From: an uncultured Sphingomonadaceae bacterium
Lineage (GTDB): Bacteria; Pseudomonadota; Alphaproteobacteria; Sphingomonadales; Sphingomonadaceae
NCBI GenBank assembly: GCA_938016505.1
Contig: CALLWN010000288.1
Span: 1-9,771, forward strand
Direction: 5' to 3'
DNA: 9,771 nucleotides
The position numbers and the translations under genes are program-made. Below the pieces are notes generated by a model. That model was not told the DNA's origin. It saw nothing but the letters and a program-made list of their open reading frames with translations, and searched no databases. Positions 1 through 7,167 of the stretch are shown here, one piece after another. Every line of letters begins with the position of its first letter. Within the stretch, counting starts at the first letter, position 1.

Positions 1-635
1 CCTCGACCAAGGCCTTCACCTGCCAGCTCGCCGTGCTGGCCGCGCTTGCCGCCAACCTCGCCCGGGCCCGCGGCCGGCTCTCGCGCGACGACGAGCGCGA
101 GATTGTGACCCACCTCGCCGAAGCGCCGGCCGCCATCAACGCAGCGCTCGCGCTCGACCCGGCGATTGCCGCGCTTGCGCCGCTCATCGCCCCGGCCCGC
201 GATGTGCTCTACCTGGGTCGCGGGCCCGACTATCCGATGGCGCTCGAAGGCGCGCTGAAGTTGAAGGAAATCAGCTATATCCACGCCGAGGGCTATGCTG
301 CGGGCGAGATGAAGCACGGTCCCATCGCGCTCATCGACGAGACGGTGCCGGTGATCGTGCTGGCGCCTTCCGGCCCGCTGTTCGAGAAGACGGTCTCCAA
401 CATGCAGGAGGTGCGCGCCCGCGGCGGCAAGGTGATCCTGGTCTCCGACCGGGCCGGGCTGGCTGCGGCTGGTGACGGCTGCATGGCGACCCTCGAGATG
501 CCGAGCGCCCACCCGCTGATCGCACCGCTCGTCTATGCCGTGCCGGTGCAGCTGCTCGCCTACCATGTCGCGGTCGTGAAGGGGACAGACGTCGACCAGC
601 CGCGCAACCTCGCCAAGTCGGTCACGGTCGAGTAA
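1..635 (+). CDS. glmS: Glutamine-fructose-6-phosphate aminotransferase (isomerizing), C-terminal part, 5' truncated by window edge
   Basis: Encodes the last 210 residues of GlmS, the cytosolic enzyme making glucosamine-6-phosphate from fructose-6-phosphate and glutamine, the first step toward UDP-GlcNAc for peptidoglycan and LPS. The reading frame is open from base 3 (STKAFTCQL) to TAA at 633-635. The visible part is the end of the first SIS (sugar isomerase) domain and all of the second. Recognisable motifs are YLGRGPDYPMALEGALKLKE, AEGYAAGEMKHGPIALID and the near-invariant GlmS C-terminus DVDQPRNLAKSVTVE. The isomerase residues known in E. coli GlmS are present: Glu in KEIS (E488), His in KHGP (H504) and Lys in LAKS (K603). 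The N-terminal glutaminase domain lies outside the window. gor follows after 8 bases. The C-terminal signature separates it from AgaS and other SIS proteins. An internal ATG at 33 is not the real start. Confidence 0.96.
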   Translation, partial: STKAFTCQLAVLAALAANLARARGRLSRDDEREIVTHLAEAPAAINAALALDPAIAALAPLIAPARDVLYLGRGPDYPMALEGALKLKEISYIHAEGYAAGEMKHGPIALIDETVPVIVLAPSGPLFEKTVSNMQEVRARGGKVILVSDRAGLAAAGDGCMATLEMPSAHPLIAPLVYAVPVQLLAYHVAVVKGTDVDQPRNLAKSVTVE

Positions 636-643
636 CCGGGATC

Positions 644-1987
644 ATGGATTTCGACTTCGACTATTTCGTGATCGGGGCTGGCTCGGGCGGCGTGCGTTCG
701 GCGCGGATCGCGGCCGGCCATGGCGCGAAGGTGGGGATCGCCGAGGAGCACCGGGTGGGCGGCACCTGCGTCATCCGCGGCTGCGTGCCCAAGAAGCTGC
801 TCGTCATCGGTGCCCATTTCGCCGAGGACCTCGAGGACGCCGCCCGGTTCGGCTGGCAGCTGGGCGCGAAGCGGTTCGACTGGCCGACGCTACGGGACAA
901 TGTGCTCGCCGAGGTCGACCGGCTGAACCGGGCCTACCAGGCCACGCTCGACAGCCATGGGGTGGAAAGCTTCCACGCCCGTGCCGAGCTTGCCGGCCCG
1001 CAGCGGGTCCGGGTGGGCGACCGCGAGGTGACGGCGCGCCACGTGCTTGTCGCGACCGGCGCCCGGCCGCACGTGCCTGAGGACATCCCCGGCGCGGCGC
1101 ATGGGATCACCTCGAACGAGGTCTTCCACCTCGACCGCCTTCCCGAGCGCATCGCGATCGTCGGCGGCGGCTACATCGCCAACGAGTTCGCCGGGATCTT
1201 CCACGAGCTTGGCTGCCGCGTCACCCAGATCGTGCGCGGCAACCGGCTGCTCAAGGGCTGGGAGCCGGCGCTTGCCGACCGCCTGCTCCAGATCGCGATG
1301 CAGAAGCATCTCGACATCCGCCTCAACTGCGCGCCCACTGCCGTCGAGCGACTGGCCGACGGCAGCCTGCGGATCGCGCTCGCCTCTGGGCAGGCGGTCG
1401 AGGCCGATGCGCTGCTGTGGGCGGTGGGCCGCATCCCCAATGCCGACGGGCTCGGCCTCGAGGCGCTCGGGGTCACGCGGCGCAACCGCGGCGAGATCGC
1501 GGTCGACGCCCACGGCACCACCAGCCTGCCCTGGCTTCACGCGGTTGGCGACGTGACCGACCGGATGCAGCTGACTCCGATCGCCATCCGCGAAGGCCAT
1601 GCGCTTGCCGACACGCTGTTCGGCGCCACGCCGTGGACGGTCGATTATGACCATGTGCCGTCGGCGGTGTTCAGCCACCCGCCGCTTGCCTCGGTCGGGC
1701 TGACCGAGCCCGAGGCGCGCGAGAAGCTCGGCGGGGTCAGGATCTTCACCGCCAATTTCCGGCCGATGAAGAATGTGCTGGCCGGCCGCGACGAGCGCGC
1801 GCTCTACAAGCTGGTGGTGGATGCTGCAACCGACCGGCTGGTGGGCGCCCACATGATCGGCCCGGATGCGCCAGAGATCCTCCAGGCGCTGGCCGTGGCC
1901 GTCAAGGCCGGGCTCACCAAGGCCCAGCTCGACGCAACCGTCGCGCTGCACCCCACCATGGCGGAAGAACTGGTCCTGATGCGCTGA
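644..1987 (+). CDS. gor: Glutathione-disulfide reductase
   Basis: A 447-residue FAD-dependent pyridine nucleotide-disulfide oxidoreductase that reduces glutathione disulfide with NADPH in the cytosol. Domains in order: FAD Rossmann motif GAGSGG (11-16), redox-active disulfide C42/C47 in GGTCVIRGCVPKKL, NADPH Rossmann motif GGGYIA (174-179), second FAD contact AVGDVT (300-305), and the dimerisation domain ending ALHPTMAEE with active-site His436 and Glu441. The CVIRGCVPKK signature and HPT-AEE ending favour glutathione reductase over lipoamide dehydrogenase, mercuric reductase or trypanothione reductase. NADPH preference is supported by Arg198 after the second Rossmann fold, but the second phosphate-binding Arg (204 in E. 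coli) is Lys204 here. Length is normal for the family. The ATG lies 8 bases after the glmS stop with no convincing Shine-Dalgarno sequence, so translation is probably coupled to glmS. Confidence 0.94.
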   Translation: MDFDFDYFVIGAGSGGVRSARIAAGHGAKVGIAEEHRVGGTCVIRGCVPKKLLVIGAHFAEDLEDAARFGWQLGAKRFDWPTLRDNVLAEVDRLNRAYQATLDSHGVESFHARAELAGPQRVRVGDREVTARHVLVATGARPHVPEDIPGAAHGITSNEVFHLDRLPERIAIVGGGYIANEFAGIFHELGCRVTQIVRGNRLLKGWEPALADRLLQIAMQKHLDIRLNCAPTAVERLADGSLRIALASGQAVEADALLWAVGRIPNADGLGLEALGVTRRNRGEIAVDAHGTTSLPWLHAVGDVTDRMQLTPIAIREGHALADTLFGATPWTVDYDHVPSAVFSHPPLASVGLTEPEAREKLGGVRIFTANFRPMKNVLAGRDERALYKLVVDAATDRLVGAHMIGPDAPEILQALAVAVKAGLTKAQLDATVALHPTMAEELVLMR

Positions 1988-2020
1988 ACCGGCTAGTCTC
2001 GCCCGAGAGGGAGACGGGCG

Positions 2021-3448
2021 ATGGCAGGCGCAATCGAGACGGCGGTTCGCGGCGTGGTGGGGGCAGGGCTTGGCGCCCTTGCCGGGTTCAACCGGGGGCG
2101 GATGCGGCCCGCGCCCAACCGTTGGATGAACGGGGTGTTTGCACCGCTTGCCGACGAGGCGACGCTCGAGGGGCTGGAGGTCAGGGGGGCCATTCCCGAG
2201 GCGCTCGACGGGCTTTATGTGCGCAATGGCGCCAACCCGCTCGGCCACGAGCACCAGCCGAGCCACCACTGGTTCCTCGGCGAGGGAATGGTGCACGGCG
2301 TGCGGCTGAAGGGCGGCAGGGCGCTGTGGTACCGCAACCGCTTCGTGCGATCGAACGCGGTCTCGGCCTTCCTCGGCGAAGCGCCGGCCCCGGGGCCGCG
2401 CCACCCGATGACCGATGTCGCCAACACCAATGTGGTGGCGCTGGGCGCGCGGATCTACGCGATCGTCGAGGCGGCCGGCTTCCCGGTGGAGCTCTCGCCC
2501 GAGCTTGCGACCCTTGCCCATGATCCGCTGCAGGGCACGCTGACAACGCCGTTCTCGGCCCACCCCCATCGCGATCCGGAGACCGGCCGCCACCACGCCA
2601 TCTGCTACGAGGGTGCGCCCAACGGGCGGGTCTGGCATGTCGTCGTGTCGCCCGAGGGGCTCGTCGAGCGGGCCGAGGAGATTGCAGTCGCCGACGGGCC
2701 GTCGATCCATGACTGCGCCATCACCGCGCGGCACGTCCTCGTCTTCGACCTGCCAGTCACTTTCGCGCTCGACCGCTATGTCAGGGGTTTCCGCTTTCCG
2801 CTGGCTTGGAACCCGAAGCACGCCAGCCGGGTCGGCGTCCTCGGGCTCGATGCCCCCGGCAGCACGATCCGCTGGTGCGCGGTCGACCCCTGCTATGTCT
2901 TCCACCCGGCCAACGCCTTCGAGGCCGGCGACGGCACGATCGTCTGTGACCTCGTTGCCCACGACAGCATGTTCACGACTGCGGGCGGCGGCCCGGATGC
3001 GAAGCGGATCACCTTCGAGCGATGGACCATCGACCCGGCAGCCGGCACGGTTGCCCGGCGCGTGCTCGACGACCGGCCGCAGGAGTTTCCGCGGATCGAC
3101 GAGCGGCGGACCGGCCGCCAGCATGGCCGGGTGTGGACCGCCGAGGTCGACACGGCATCGGTCATTGCCACGCCGCGGCTCCTCGCCCACGACGTGGTGG
3201 CCGGGACGACGAGCGCGCATGATTTCGGGCTCGGGGCGATGGTGGGCGAGTTTGTCCATGTGCCGCGCGGCCCGGGCGAGACCGAGGGCTGGCTGATGGG
3301 TCTCGTCGCCTGGCCGGACGAGGGACGGAGCGCGCTCATGATTCTCGACGCGGCCGAGATCGCTGGCCCGCCGGTCGCGGAGGTGCGCATCCCCCGGCGG
3401 ATCCCGCCCGGTTTCCATGGCAACTGGATTCCCGCCAGCCCGGGCTGA
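2021..3448 (+). CDS. Carotenoid oxygenase (RPE65 / carotenoid cleavage dioxygenase family)
   Basis: A 475-residue member of the seven-bladed beta-propeller non-heme Fe(II) oxygenases that split an alkene double bond with O2. The four iron-binding histidines can be placed: H181 in FSAHPH, H230 in SIHDC, H295 in VFHPANA and H466 in GFHGNW, with spacing very close to Synechocystis apocarotenoid oxygenase (183, 238, 304, 484). E150 in IVEAAG fits one of the second-shell glutamates. Other family blocks are [15 protein letters not shown] near residue 60 and [10 protein letters not shown] near 88. No signal peptide is evident; the N-terminus is Gly/Ala-rich. The ATG is supported by GGAG at 2010-2013, 7 bases upstream. 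It lies between gor and DAHP synthase on the same strand. The substrate cannot be read from the sequence: carotenoids, apocarotenoids and lignin-type stilbenes are all used by relatives, including sphingomonad lignostilbene dioxygenases. Family confidence is high, substrate confidence low. Confidence 0.92.
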   Translation: MAGAIETAVRGVVGAGLGALAGFNRGRMRPAPNRWMNGVFAPLADEATLEGLEVRGAIPEALDGLYVRNGANPLGHEHQPSHHWFLGEGMVHGVRLKGGRALWYRNRFVRSNAVSAFLGEAPAPGPRHPMTDVANTNVVALGARIYAIVEAAGFPVELSPELATLAHDPLQGTLTTPFSAHPHRDPETGRHHAICYEGAPNGRVWHVVVSPEGLVERAEEIAVADGPSIHDCAITARHVLVFDLPVTFALDRYVRGFRFPLAWNPKHASRVGVLGLDAPGSTIRWCAVDPCYVFHPANAFEAGDGTIVCDLVAHDSMFTTAGGGPDAKRITFERWTIDPAAGTVARRVLDDRPQEFPRIDERRTGRQHGRVWTAEVDTASVIATPRLLAHDVVAGTTSAHDFGLGAMVGEFVHVPRGPGETEGWLMGLVAWPDEGRSALMILDAAEIAGPPVAEVRIPRRIPPGFHGNWIPASPG

Positions 3449-3477
3449 GGCTTGCCCGCCCGCGCCTTCGGGTGCAT

Positions 3478-3481
3478 GAGG
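3478..3481 (+). promoter_or_regulatory. Ribosome binding site of DAHP synthase (decides the start)
   Basis: GAGG is followed by an 8-base spacer and ATG at 3490. The competing in-frame GTG at 3472 lies upstream of this site, so the ATG is preferred. The site falls within the 3' arm region of a short inverted repeat (3462-3467 with 3479-3484). Confidence 0.6.
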
Positions 3482-3489
3482 CGCACCCG

Positions 3490-4863
3490 ATGACGAGACC
3501 ATGGACTCCTTCCTCGTGGCGCGCGGCCGAGGCCCGCCAGCTGCCGGCGTGGCCCGATGCGGCGCACGCGGCCCGGGTCGAGGCCGAGATGCGGAGCTAT
3601 CCGCCGCTCGTGTTCGCCGGGGAGGCCCGCGAGCTGAAGGCCCGTCTTGCCGAGGTTGCGGCCGGCCGGGCCTTTCTTCTCCAGGGCGGGGACTGCGCCG
3701 AGAGCTTCGCCGAGTTCCACCCCAACACCATCCGCGACACCTTCCGGGTGATCCTGCAGATGGCAGTCACCCTCACCTTTGCAAGCCACATGCCGGTGGT
3801 GAAGGTGGGGCGGATGGCCGGGCAGTTTGCCAAGCCACGTTCGGCCGACATGGAAGAGCAGGACGGCGTGGCGCTCCCCTCCTACCGGGGCGATATCGTG
3901 AACGACATCGGCTTTGCCGCCGAGGCCCGGGTGCCCGATCCGGAGCGGCAGAAGCGCGCCTACATGCAGGCGGCCGCCACGCTCAACCTGCTTCGCGCCT
4001 TTGCAACCGGCGGCTATGCCAATCTCCACCAGGTCCACAAGTGGAACCTCGACTTCATGGCCCGCTCGCCCTGGGCCGAACGCTACGCCGAGGTGGCAGG
4101 GCGCATCGGCGAGGCGCTCGCCTTCATGGAGGCCTGCGGGATCTCGCCGGACACCGTGCCGCAACTGAAGGGCACCGAGTTCTATACCAGCCACGAGGCG
4201 CTGCTCCTCGGCTACGAGGAGGCGATGACCCGGCAGGACAGCCTGACCGGCGACTGGGTCGACACCTCGGCGCATTTCCTGTGGATCGGCGACCGCACCC
4301 GCTTTCCCGGCTCGGCCCATGTCGAGTTCCTCCGCGGCGTGGTGAACCCGGTGGGCCTCAAGTGCGGGCCAAGCCTCACGCCCGACGCGCTGCTGCGCCT
4401 CATCGACACGCTCAACCCGGCCAACGAGCCGGGCCGGCTCACCCTCATCACCCGGTTCGGGGCCGACAGGGTGGAGGCGCACCTCCCCGCGCTGATCAGG
4501 GCCGTGGCGCGCGAGGGCCGCCACGTCATCTGGTCGTGCGACCCGATGCACGGCAACACCATCAAGTCGGCCTCCGGTCTCAAGACCCGGCCGTTCGAGC
4601 GGATCCTCGCCGAAGTGCGGCAGGTGTTTGCCGTTCACCGCGCCGAGGGCACCCATCCCGGCGGAATCCACATCGAGATGACCGGCCAGAATGTGACCGA
4701 GTGCACGGGCGGGGCCATCGCCGTCACCGACGAGACGCTCGCCGACCGCTACCACACCCATTGCGACCCCCGGCTCAACGCCGGCCAGGCGCTCGAGCTC
4801 GCCTTCCTGCTCGCCGAGGAACTGGCCGACGCGCGCAGGGCCCGCCCGGCGCAGGCCGCCTGA
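3490..4863 (+). CDS. 3-deoxy-7-phosphoheptulonate (DAHP) synthase, class II
   Basis: A 457-residue class II DAHP synthase condensing phosphoenolpyruvate and erythrose-4-phosphate, the committed cytosolic step to chorismate and aromatic amino acids. Class II signatures are [11 protein letters not shown] (63-73), [13 protein letters not shown] (106-118), [12 protein letters not shown] (178-189), [10 protein letters not shown] (286-295), CDPMHGNT (350-357), [11 protein letters not shown] (394-404) and THCDPRLN (423-430). The expected metal ligands are Cys69, His354, Glu396 and Asp426; their spacing nearly matches the Mycobacterium tuberculosis enzyme (87, 369, 411, 441). It is unrelated in sequence to E. 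coli AroF/G/H. I chose ATG 3490 because GAGG at 3478-3481 lies 8 bases upstream; a GTG at 3472 would add six residues without a comparable site. The N-terminus is shorter than in M. tuberculosis, whose N-terminal extension contributes to allosteric regulation, so feedback control may differ (inference). It is convergent with the methyltransferase after 23 bases. Confidence 0.95.
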   Translation: MTRPWTPSSWRAAEARQLPAWPDAAHAARVEAEMRSYPPLVFAGEARELKARLAEVAAGRAFLLQGGDCAESFAEFHPNTIRDTFRVILQMAVTLTFASHMPVVKVGRMAGQFAKPRSADMEEQDGVALPSYRGDIVNDIGFAAEARVPDPERQKRAYMQAAATLNLLRAFATGGYANLHQVHKWNLDFMARSPWAERYAEVAGRIGEALAFMEACGISPDTVPQLKGTEFYTSHEALLLGYEEAMTRQDSLTGDWVDTSAHFLWIGDRTRFPGSAHVEFLRGVVNPVGLKCGPSLTPDALLRLIDTLNPANEPGRLTLITRFGADRVEAHLPALIRAVAREGRHVIWSCDPMHGNTIKSASGLKTRPFERILAEVRQVFAVHRAEGTHPGGIHIEMTGQNVTECTGGAIAVTDETLADRYHTHCDPRLNAGQALELAFLLAEELADARRARPAQAA

Positions 4864-4886
4864 GCCGCCGGCACCCGGGCCGGGAC

Positions 4887-5657
4887 TCAGCGCAGCCGCG
4901 GGGTCTCGCGCACGCCGGTGCGCCGCTCGCGCGCCAGCAGGGCAAGGAAGCGGTGCGGCCGCGACAGCGCGAGCAGGATCCGCCCGAGCCGCCGCTCGTA
5001 GAAATCGGGGTGGACCAGCGCCATCGGCTGGTGGAGCCGGCGCAGCGCCAGCCGCTCGCCTTCCTCTCGCACGCGGGGCGGGATCTCGCCGCGAAAGAAG
5101 AGCAGGATGTTCTGCCGGTACCAGGCCGGAACTTCCCTGCGCTCCCAGAGTGCAAGCCGAAGGATGTCGAAGGGCGCGAAGCCATGTGCTGCGAACCGGC
5201 TGATCCAGTAGCCGGGCCACTGCTCGTTCACATGGTGCTGGCCGCCCTGCAGCGGGATGGCAGCAGAGAAGGCGATGGTGTCGCCCGAGCCAGCGAGAAA
5301 GGCAAGGAACGCATCTGCGAGCGCGGGCCGCACATGCTCGGCGACCTCGAGCGACAGCACGAGATCGTAGCGCGGCAGCGGGCGCGCCGCCGCCCAGCGG
5401 TCCGGAGGATCCGAGGCAAAATCGACCAGCGCCACGTCGGCGCGCTTGCCGGCGAGCGGGCTCCACCGCCCATCCATGCCATGCACCACGGTGCAGCCCT
5501 GTGCCCGGAACGGATCGAGGAAGGTGCCGGGGCCGCACCCGACGTCGAGCAGGGTGGACGGCGCGAGCCACCGCTGGAGGATGTCCGAGATCACCACGGC
5601 AGCCCTGCGTGAACCCTCCGCGTAGGCTTCATAATTTCTGTGCCGATAGTCAGACAT
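4887..5657 (-). CDS. Class I SAM-dependent methyltransferase, substrate unknown
   Basis: A 256-residue protein with a class I (Rossmann-like) methyltransferase core in its first half. SAM-binding motif I is LLDVGCGPG (36-44), an acidic residue at the end of strand 2 is D62 (GMDG), motif II/III region VDF is at 78-80, and motif IV is YDLVLSLEVAEHV (97-109). After the core come HHVNEQWPGYW (141-151) and WYRQN (179-183), blocks I associate with a widespread methyltransferase subgroup often found near glycan or secondary-metabolite genes; that association is memory, not a search. No membrane segment or signal peptide is seen, so it should be cytosolic. The C-terminal third is basic (RRLGR, RERR) and may be helical. 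Start: ATG at 5657 with AGGA at plus-strand 5665-5668. It is divergent from the P450 and convergent with DAHP synthase, so it forms a single-gene unit here. A small-molecule O-methyltransferase is possible; the target is unknown. Confidence 0.82.
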   Translation of the reverse strand: MSDYRHRNYEAYAEGSRRAAVVISDILQRWLAPSTLLDVGCGPGTFLDPFRAQGCTVVHGMDGRWSPLAGKRADVALVDFASDPPDRWAAARPLPRYDLVLSLEVAEHVRPALADAFLAFLAGSGDTIAFSAAIPLQGGQHHVNEQWPGYWISRFAAHGFAPFDILRLALWERREVPAWYRQNILLFFRGEIPPRVREEGERLALRRLHQPMALVHPDFYERRLGRILLALSRPHRFLALLARERRTGVRETPRLR

Positions 5658-5729
5658 GGAATGGTCCTAGAGCCTCTTCCGACGGTCGACGATTGCGGGC
5701 CTCCGGCTGCTGCCCGGATGCGGGTCGAG

Positions 5730-5758
5730 TTGAAGCGGTGCGAAAAGATGCGTATGCT
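5730..5758 (+). promoter_or_regulatory. Candidate sigma70-type promoter for the P450-hydrolase operon
   Basis: TTGAAG at 5730-5735 and TATGCT at 5753-5758 are separated by exactly 17 bases, the optimal spacing for a housekeeping sigma factor. Each hexamer matches the consensus at 4 of 6 positions. Transcription would start near 5765, leaving a leader of about 26 bases before the P450 ATG. The site lies in the only sizeable non-coding stretch of the window (5658-5790, 133 bases), between divergent genes. I saw no equally good promoter for the leftward methyltransferase. Inferred from sequence only. Confidence 0.5.
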
Positions 5759-5777
5759 CGCTCCGCAGTTTTTTGCT

Positions 5778-5782
5778 GGAGG
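5778..5782 (+). promoter_or_regulatory. Ribosome binding site of the P450 gene (decides the start)
   Basis: GGAGG is followed by an 8-base spacer and ATG at 5791. An in-frame TTG at 5773 lies upstream of this site and would add six residues, but the strong Shine-Dalgarno sequence sits inside that extension, which argues for ATG 5791. Confidence 0.75.
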
Positions 5783-5790
5783 CGTCTGCC

Positions 5791-7167
5791 ATGAACGTTC
5801 CCGTCCGCGCCGAAGAGCTGTATCCGGCGCTGGCGCCGCTCAGCTTCGCGCAGCTTGCCCATGTGCCCGGGCCGCCGCCGGCGCGGTTTCGCACATGGCG
5901 CACGATCCAGTTCCTGAAGGATCCGCGCGGCACCGTGAACCGGCTCGCCGCCACCTATGGCCCGGTGTTCCGCCGGCAGGACAATTTCGGCTGGGGCGTG
6001 ACGCTTCTCGGCCCCGAGGCCAATGAGCTGGTGCTCTTCAACAGGGACCGCATCTTCTCCTCCAAGCTGGGCTGGGACCCGGTGCTCGACAGGCTCTTTC
6101 CCAACGGCCTGATGCTGATGGACTTCGAGCAGCACCGGCTGCACCGCAAGACGCTTTCGGTCGCGTTCAAGCCGGCGCCGATGAAGGCCTATCTCGCCGG
6201 GCTGACAGAGGGGATCGACCGCACCGTCGCTCGCTGGCCGGCCGACCGGCCGATGCCCTTCTATCCCGCGATCAAGGATCTCACCCTCGATCTCGCCGCC
6301 GGCTCCTTCCTCGGCGTGCCGTGGGGGCCGGAAGCGAGGGACATCAACCGCGCCTTCATGGACATGGTGCTGGCAGCGGTTGCAGTGGTCAGGAAGCCGC
6401 TTCCCTTCACCCGGATGCGCCGCGGCGTGAAGGGGCGGGCATATATGTCGGCCTATTTCGCCCGCGAGATCCCGAAGCGGCGCGGCCGGGAGGCCGACGA
6501 CATCTTCACCCAGATCTGCAACGCCGAGGACGAAAACGGCAAGCTGCTGACCGACCAGGAAATCATCGATCACATGAACTTCCTGATGATGGCCGCGCAC
6601 GACACGCTGACATCTTCGCTCACCAGCCTCGTCTACTATCTCGGCATCAATCCCGAGTGGCAGGAGAAGCTGCGCGAGGAGGTGGACGGCGTGCGCGCCC
6701 GCCACGGCGACCGGCTCCCGCACGAGGCGCTCGGCGAGCTCGAGCTGGTCGAAATGGCCTTCAAGGAGGCGCTGAGGCTGGTGCCACCGGTGCCGATGAT
6801 CCCGCGCCGGGCGCTCAGGGAGTTCGAGTTCATGGGCTATCGGATCCCTGCCGGCGCGGGCGTCGGGGTCAACCCGATGTACACCCACATGATGCCCGAG
6901 CACTGGCCCGACCCGGAGCGGTTCGATCCGCTCAGGTTCACGACCCAGATGTCGGCCAGCAGGCACAAATATGCCTGGGTGCCGTTCGGCGGTGGCGCGC
7001 ACATGTGCCTCGGGCTCCACTTCGCCATCATGCAGGCCCGCGCCTTCATGTTCCGCCTGCTCTCCGACCGGCGAATCGTGCTCCCGGAAGGCTACCGGGC
7101 CGAGTTCCGGATGGTCCCCATTCCGCGGCCGAAGGACGGGCTGCCGGTCTCGCTGCCGAAGCGGTGA
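5791..7167 (+). CDS. Cytochrome P450
   Basis: A 458-residue heme monooxygenase with all core motifs. The N-terminal proline region VPGPPP is at 25-30, the C-helix EQHRLHRK at 113-120 and the I-helix oxygen-activation motif AAHDT at 268-272. The K-helix ExxR is E326/R329, the PERF-type motif DPERF is at 374-378, and the heme-binding loop FGGGAHMCLG (399-408) carries the axial ligand Cys406. The usual I-helix Gly is Ala269. At 458 residues with a PGPPP hinge it resembles the CYP51/CYP120/CYP26-like type more than the shorter camphor-type bacterial enzymes (inference), but it has no N-terminal membrane helix. No ferredoxin, ferredoxin reductase or fused reductase is present, so electrons must come from elsewhere. 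The hydrolase start codon overlaps or closely follows its stop, indicating an operon. Substrate unknown; fatty acid, terpenoid or retinoid-like compounds are possible. Confidence 0.94.
   Translation: MNVPVRAEELYPALAPLSFAQLAHVPGPPPARFRTWRTIQFLKDPRGTVNRLAATYGPVFRRQDNFGWGVTLLGPEANELVLFNRDRIFSSKLGWDPVLDRLFPNGLMLMDFEQHRLHRKTLSVAFKPAPMKAYLAGLTEGIDRTVARWPADRPMPFYPAIKDLTLDLAAGSFLGVPWGPEARDINRAFMDMVLAAVAVVRKPLPFTRMRRGVKGRAYMSAYFAREIPKRRGREADDIFTQICNAEDENGKLLTDQEIIDHMNFLMMAAHDTLTSSLTSLVYYLGINPEWQEKLREEVDGVRARHGDRLPHEALGELELVEMAFKEALRLVPPVPMIPRRALREFEFMGYRIPAGAGVGVNPMYTHMMPEHWPDPERFDPLRFTTQMSASRHKYAWVPFGGGAHMCLGLHFAIMQARAFMFRLLSDRRIVLPEGYRAEFRMVPIPRPKDGLPVSLPKR

Noticed and set aside
890..3502. 870-residue open frame on the minus strand
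   Set aside because: It is antisense to gor and the carotenoid oxygenase, both with full catalytic motifs. Its composition is Arg/His/Gly/Pro-rich without a domain, as expected for an antisense shadow in GC-rich coding DNA where stop codons are rare.
4868..4883. Inverted repeat CCGGC/GCCGG between the convergent DAHP synthase and methyltransferase genes, a possible terminator
   Set aside because: The stem is only 5 pairs with a 6-base loop and there is no T-tract on either side, so an intrinsic terminator is not supported.
2893..5571. 892-residue open frame on the minus strand
   Set aside because: It crosses antisense to the oxygenase and DAHP synthase and also overlaps the true methyltransferase in another frame. 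It shows no recognisable fold and is a GC-driven shadow.
3501..5612. 703-residue open frame on the plus strand
   Set aside because: It is an alternate frame of DAHP synthase that continues antisense through the methyltransferase, with arginine/glycine/proline-rich low-complexity translation.
5761..5781. Hairpin CTCCGCA / TGC-T-GGAG with a T-rich loop that could hide the P450 ribosome binding site
   Set aside because: If the proposed promoter at 5730-5758 is used, transcription starts near 5765, so most of the 5' arm would not be in the mRNA. It also contains a bulged base.
5650..7020. 456-residue open frame on the minus strand opposite the P450
   Set aside because: Antisense to a P450 with all family motifs; no domain is recognisable in the minus-strand translation.
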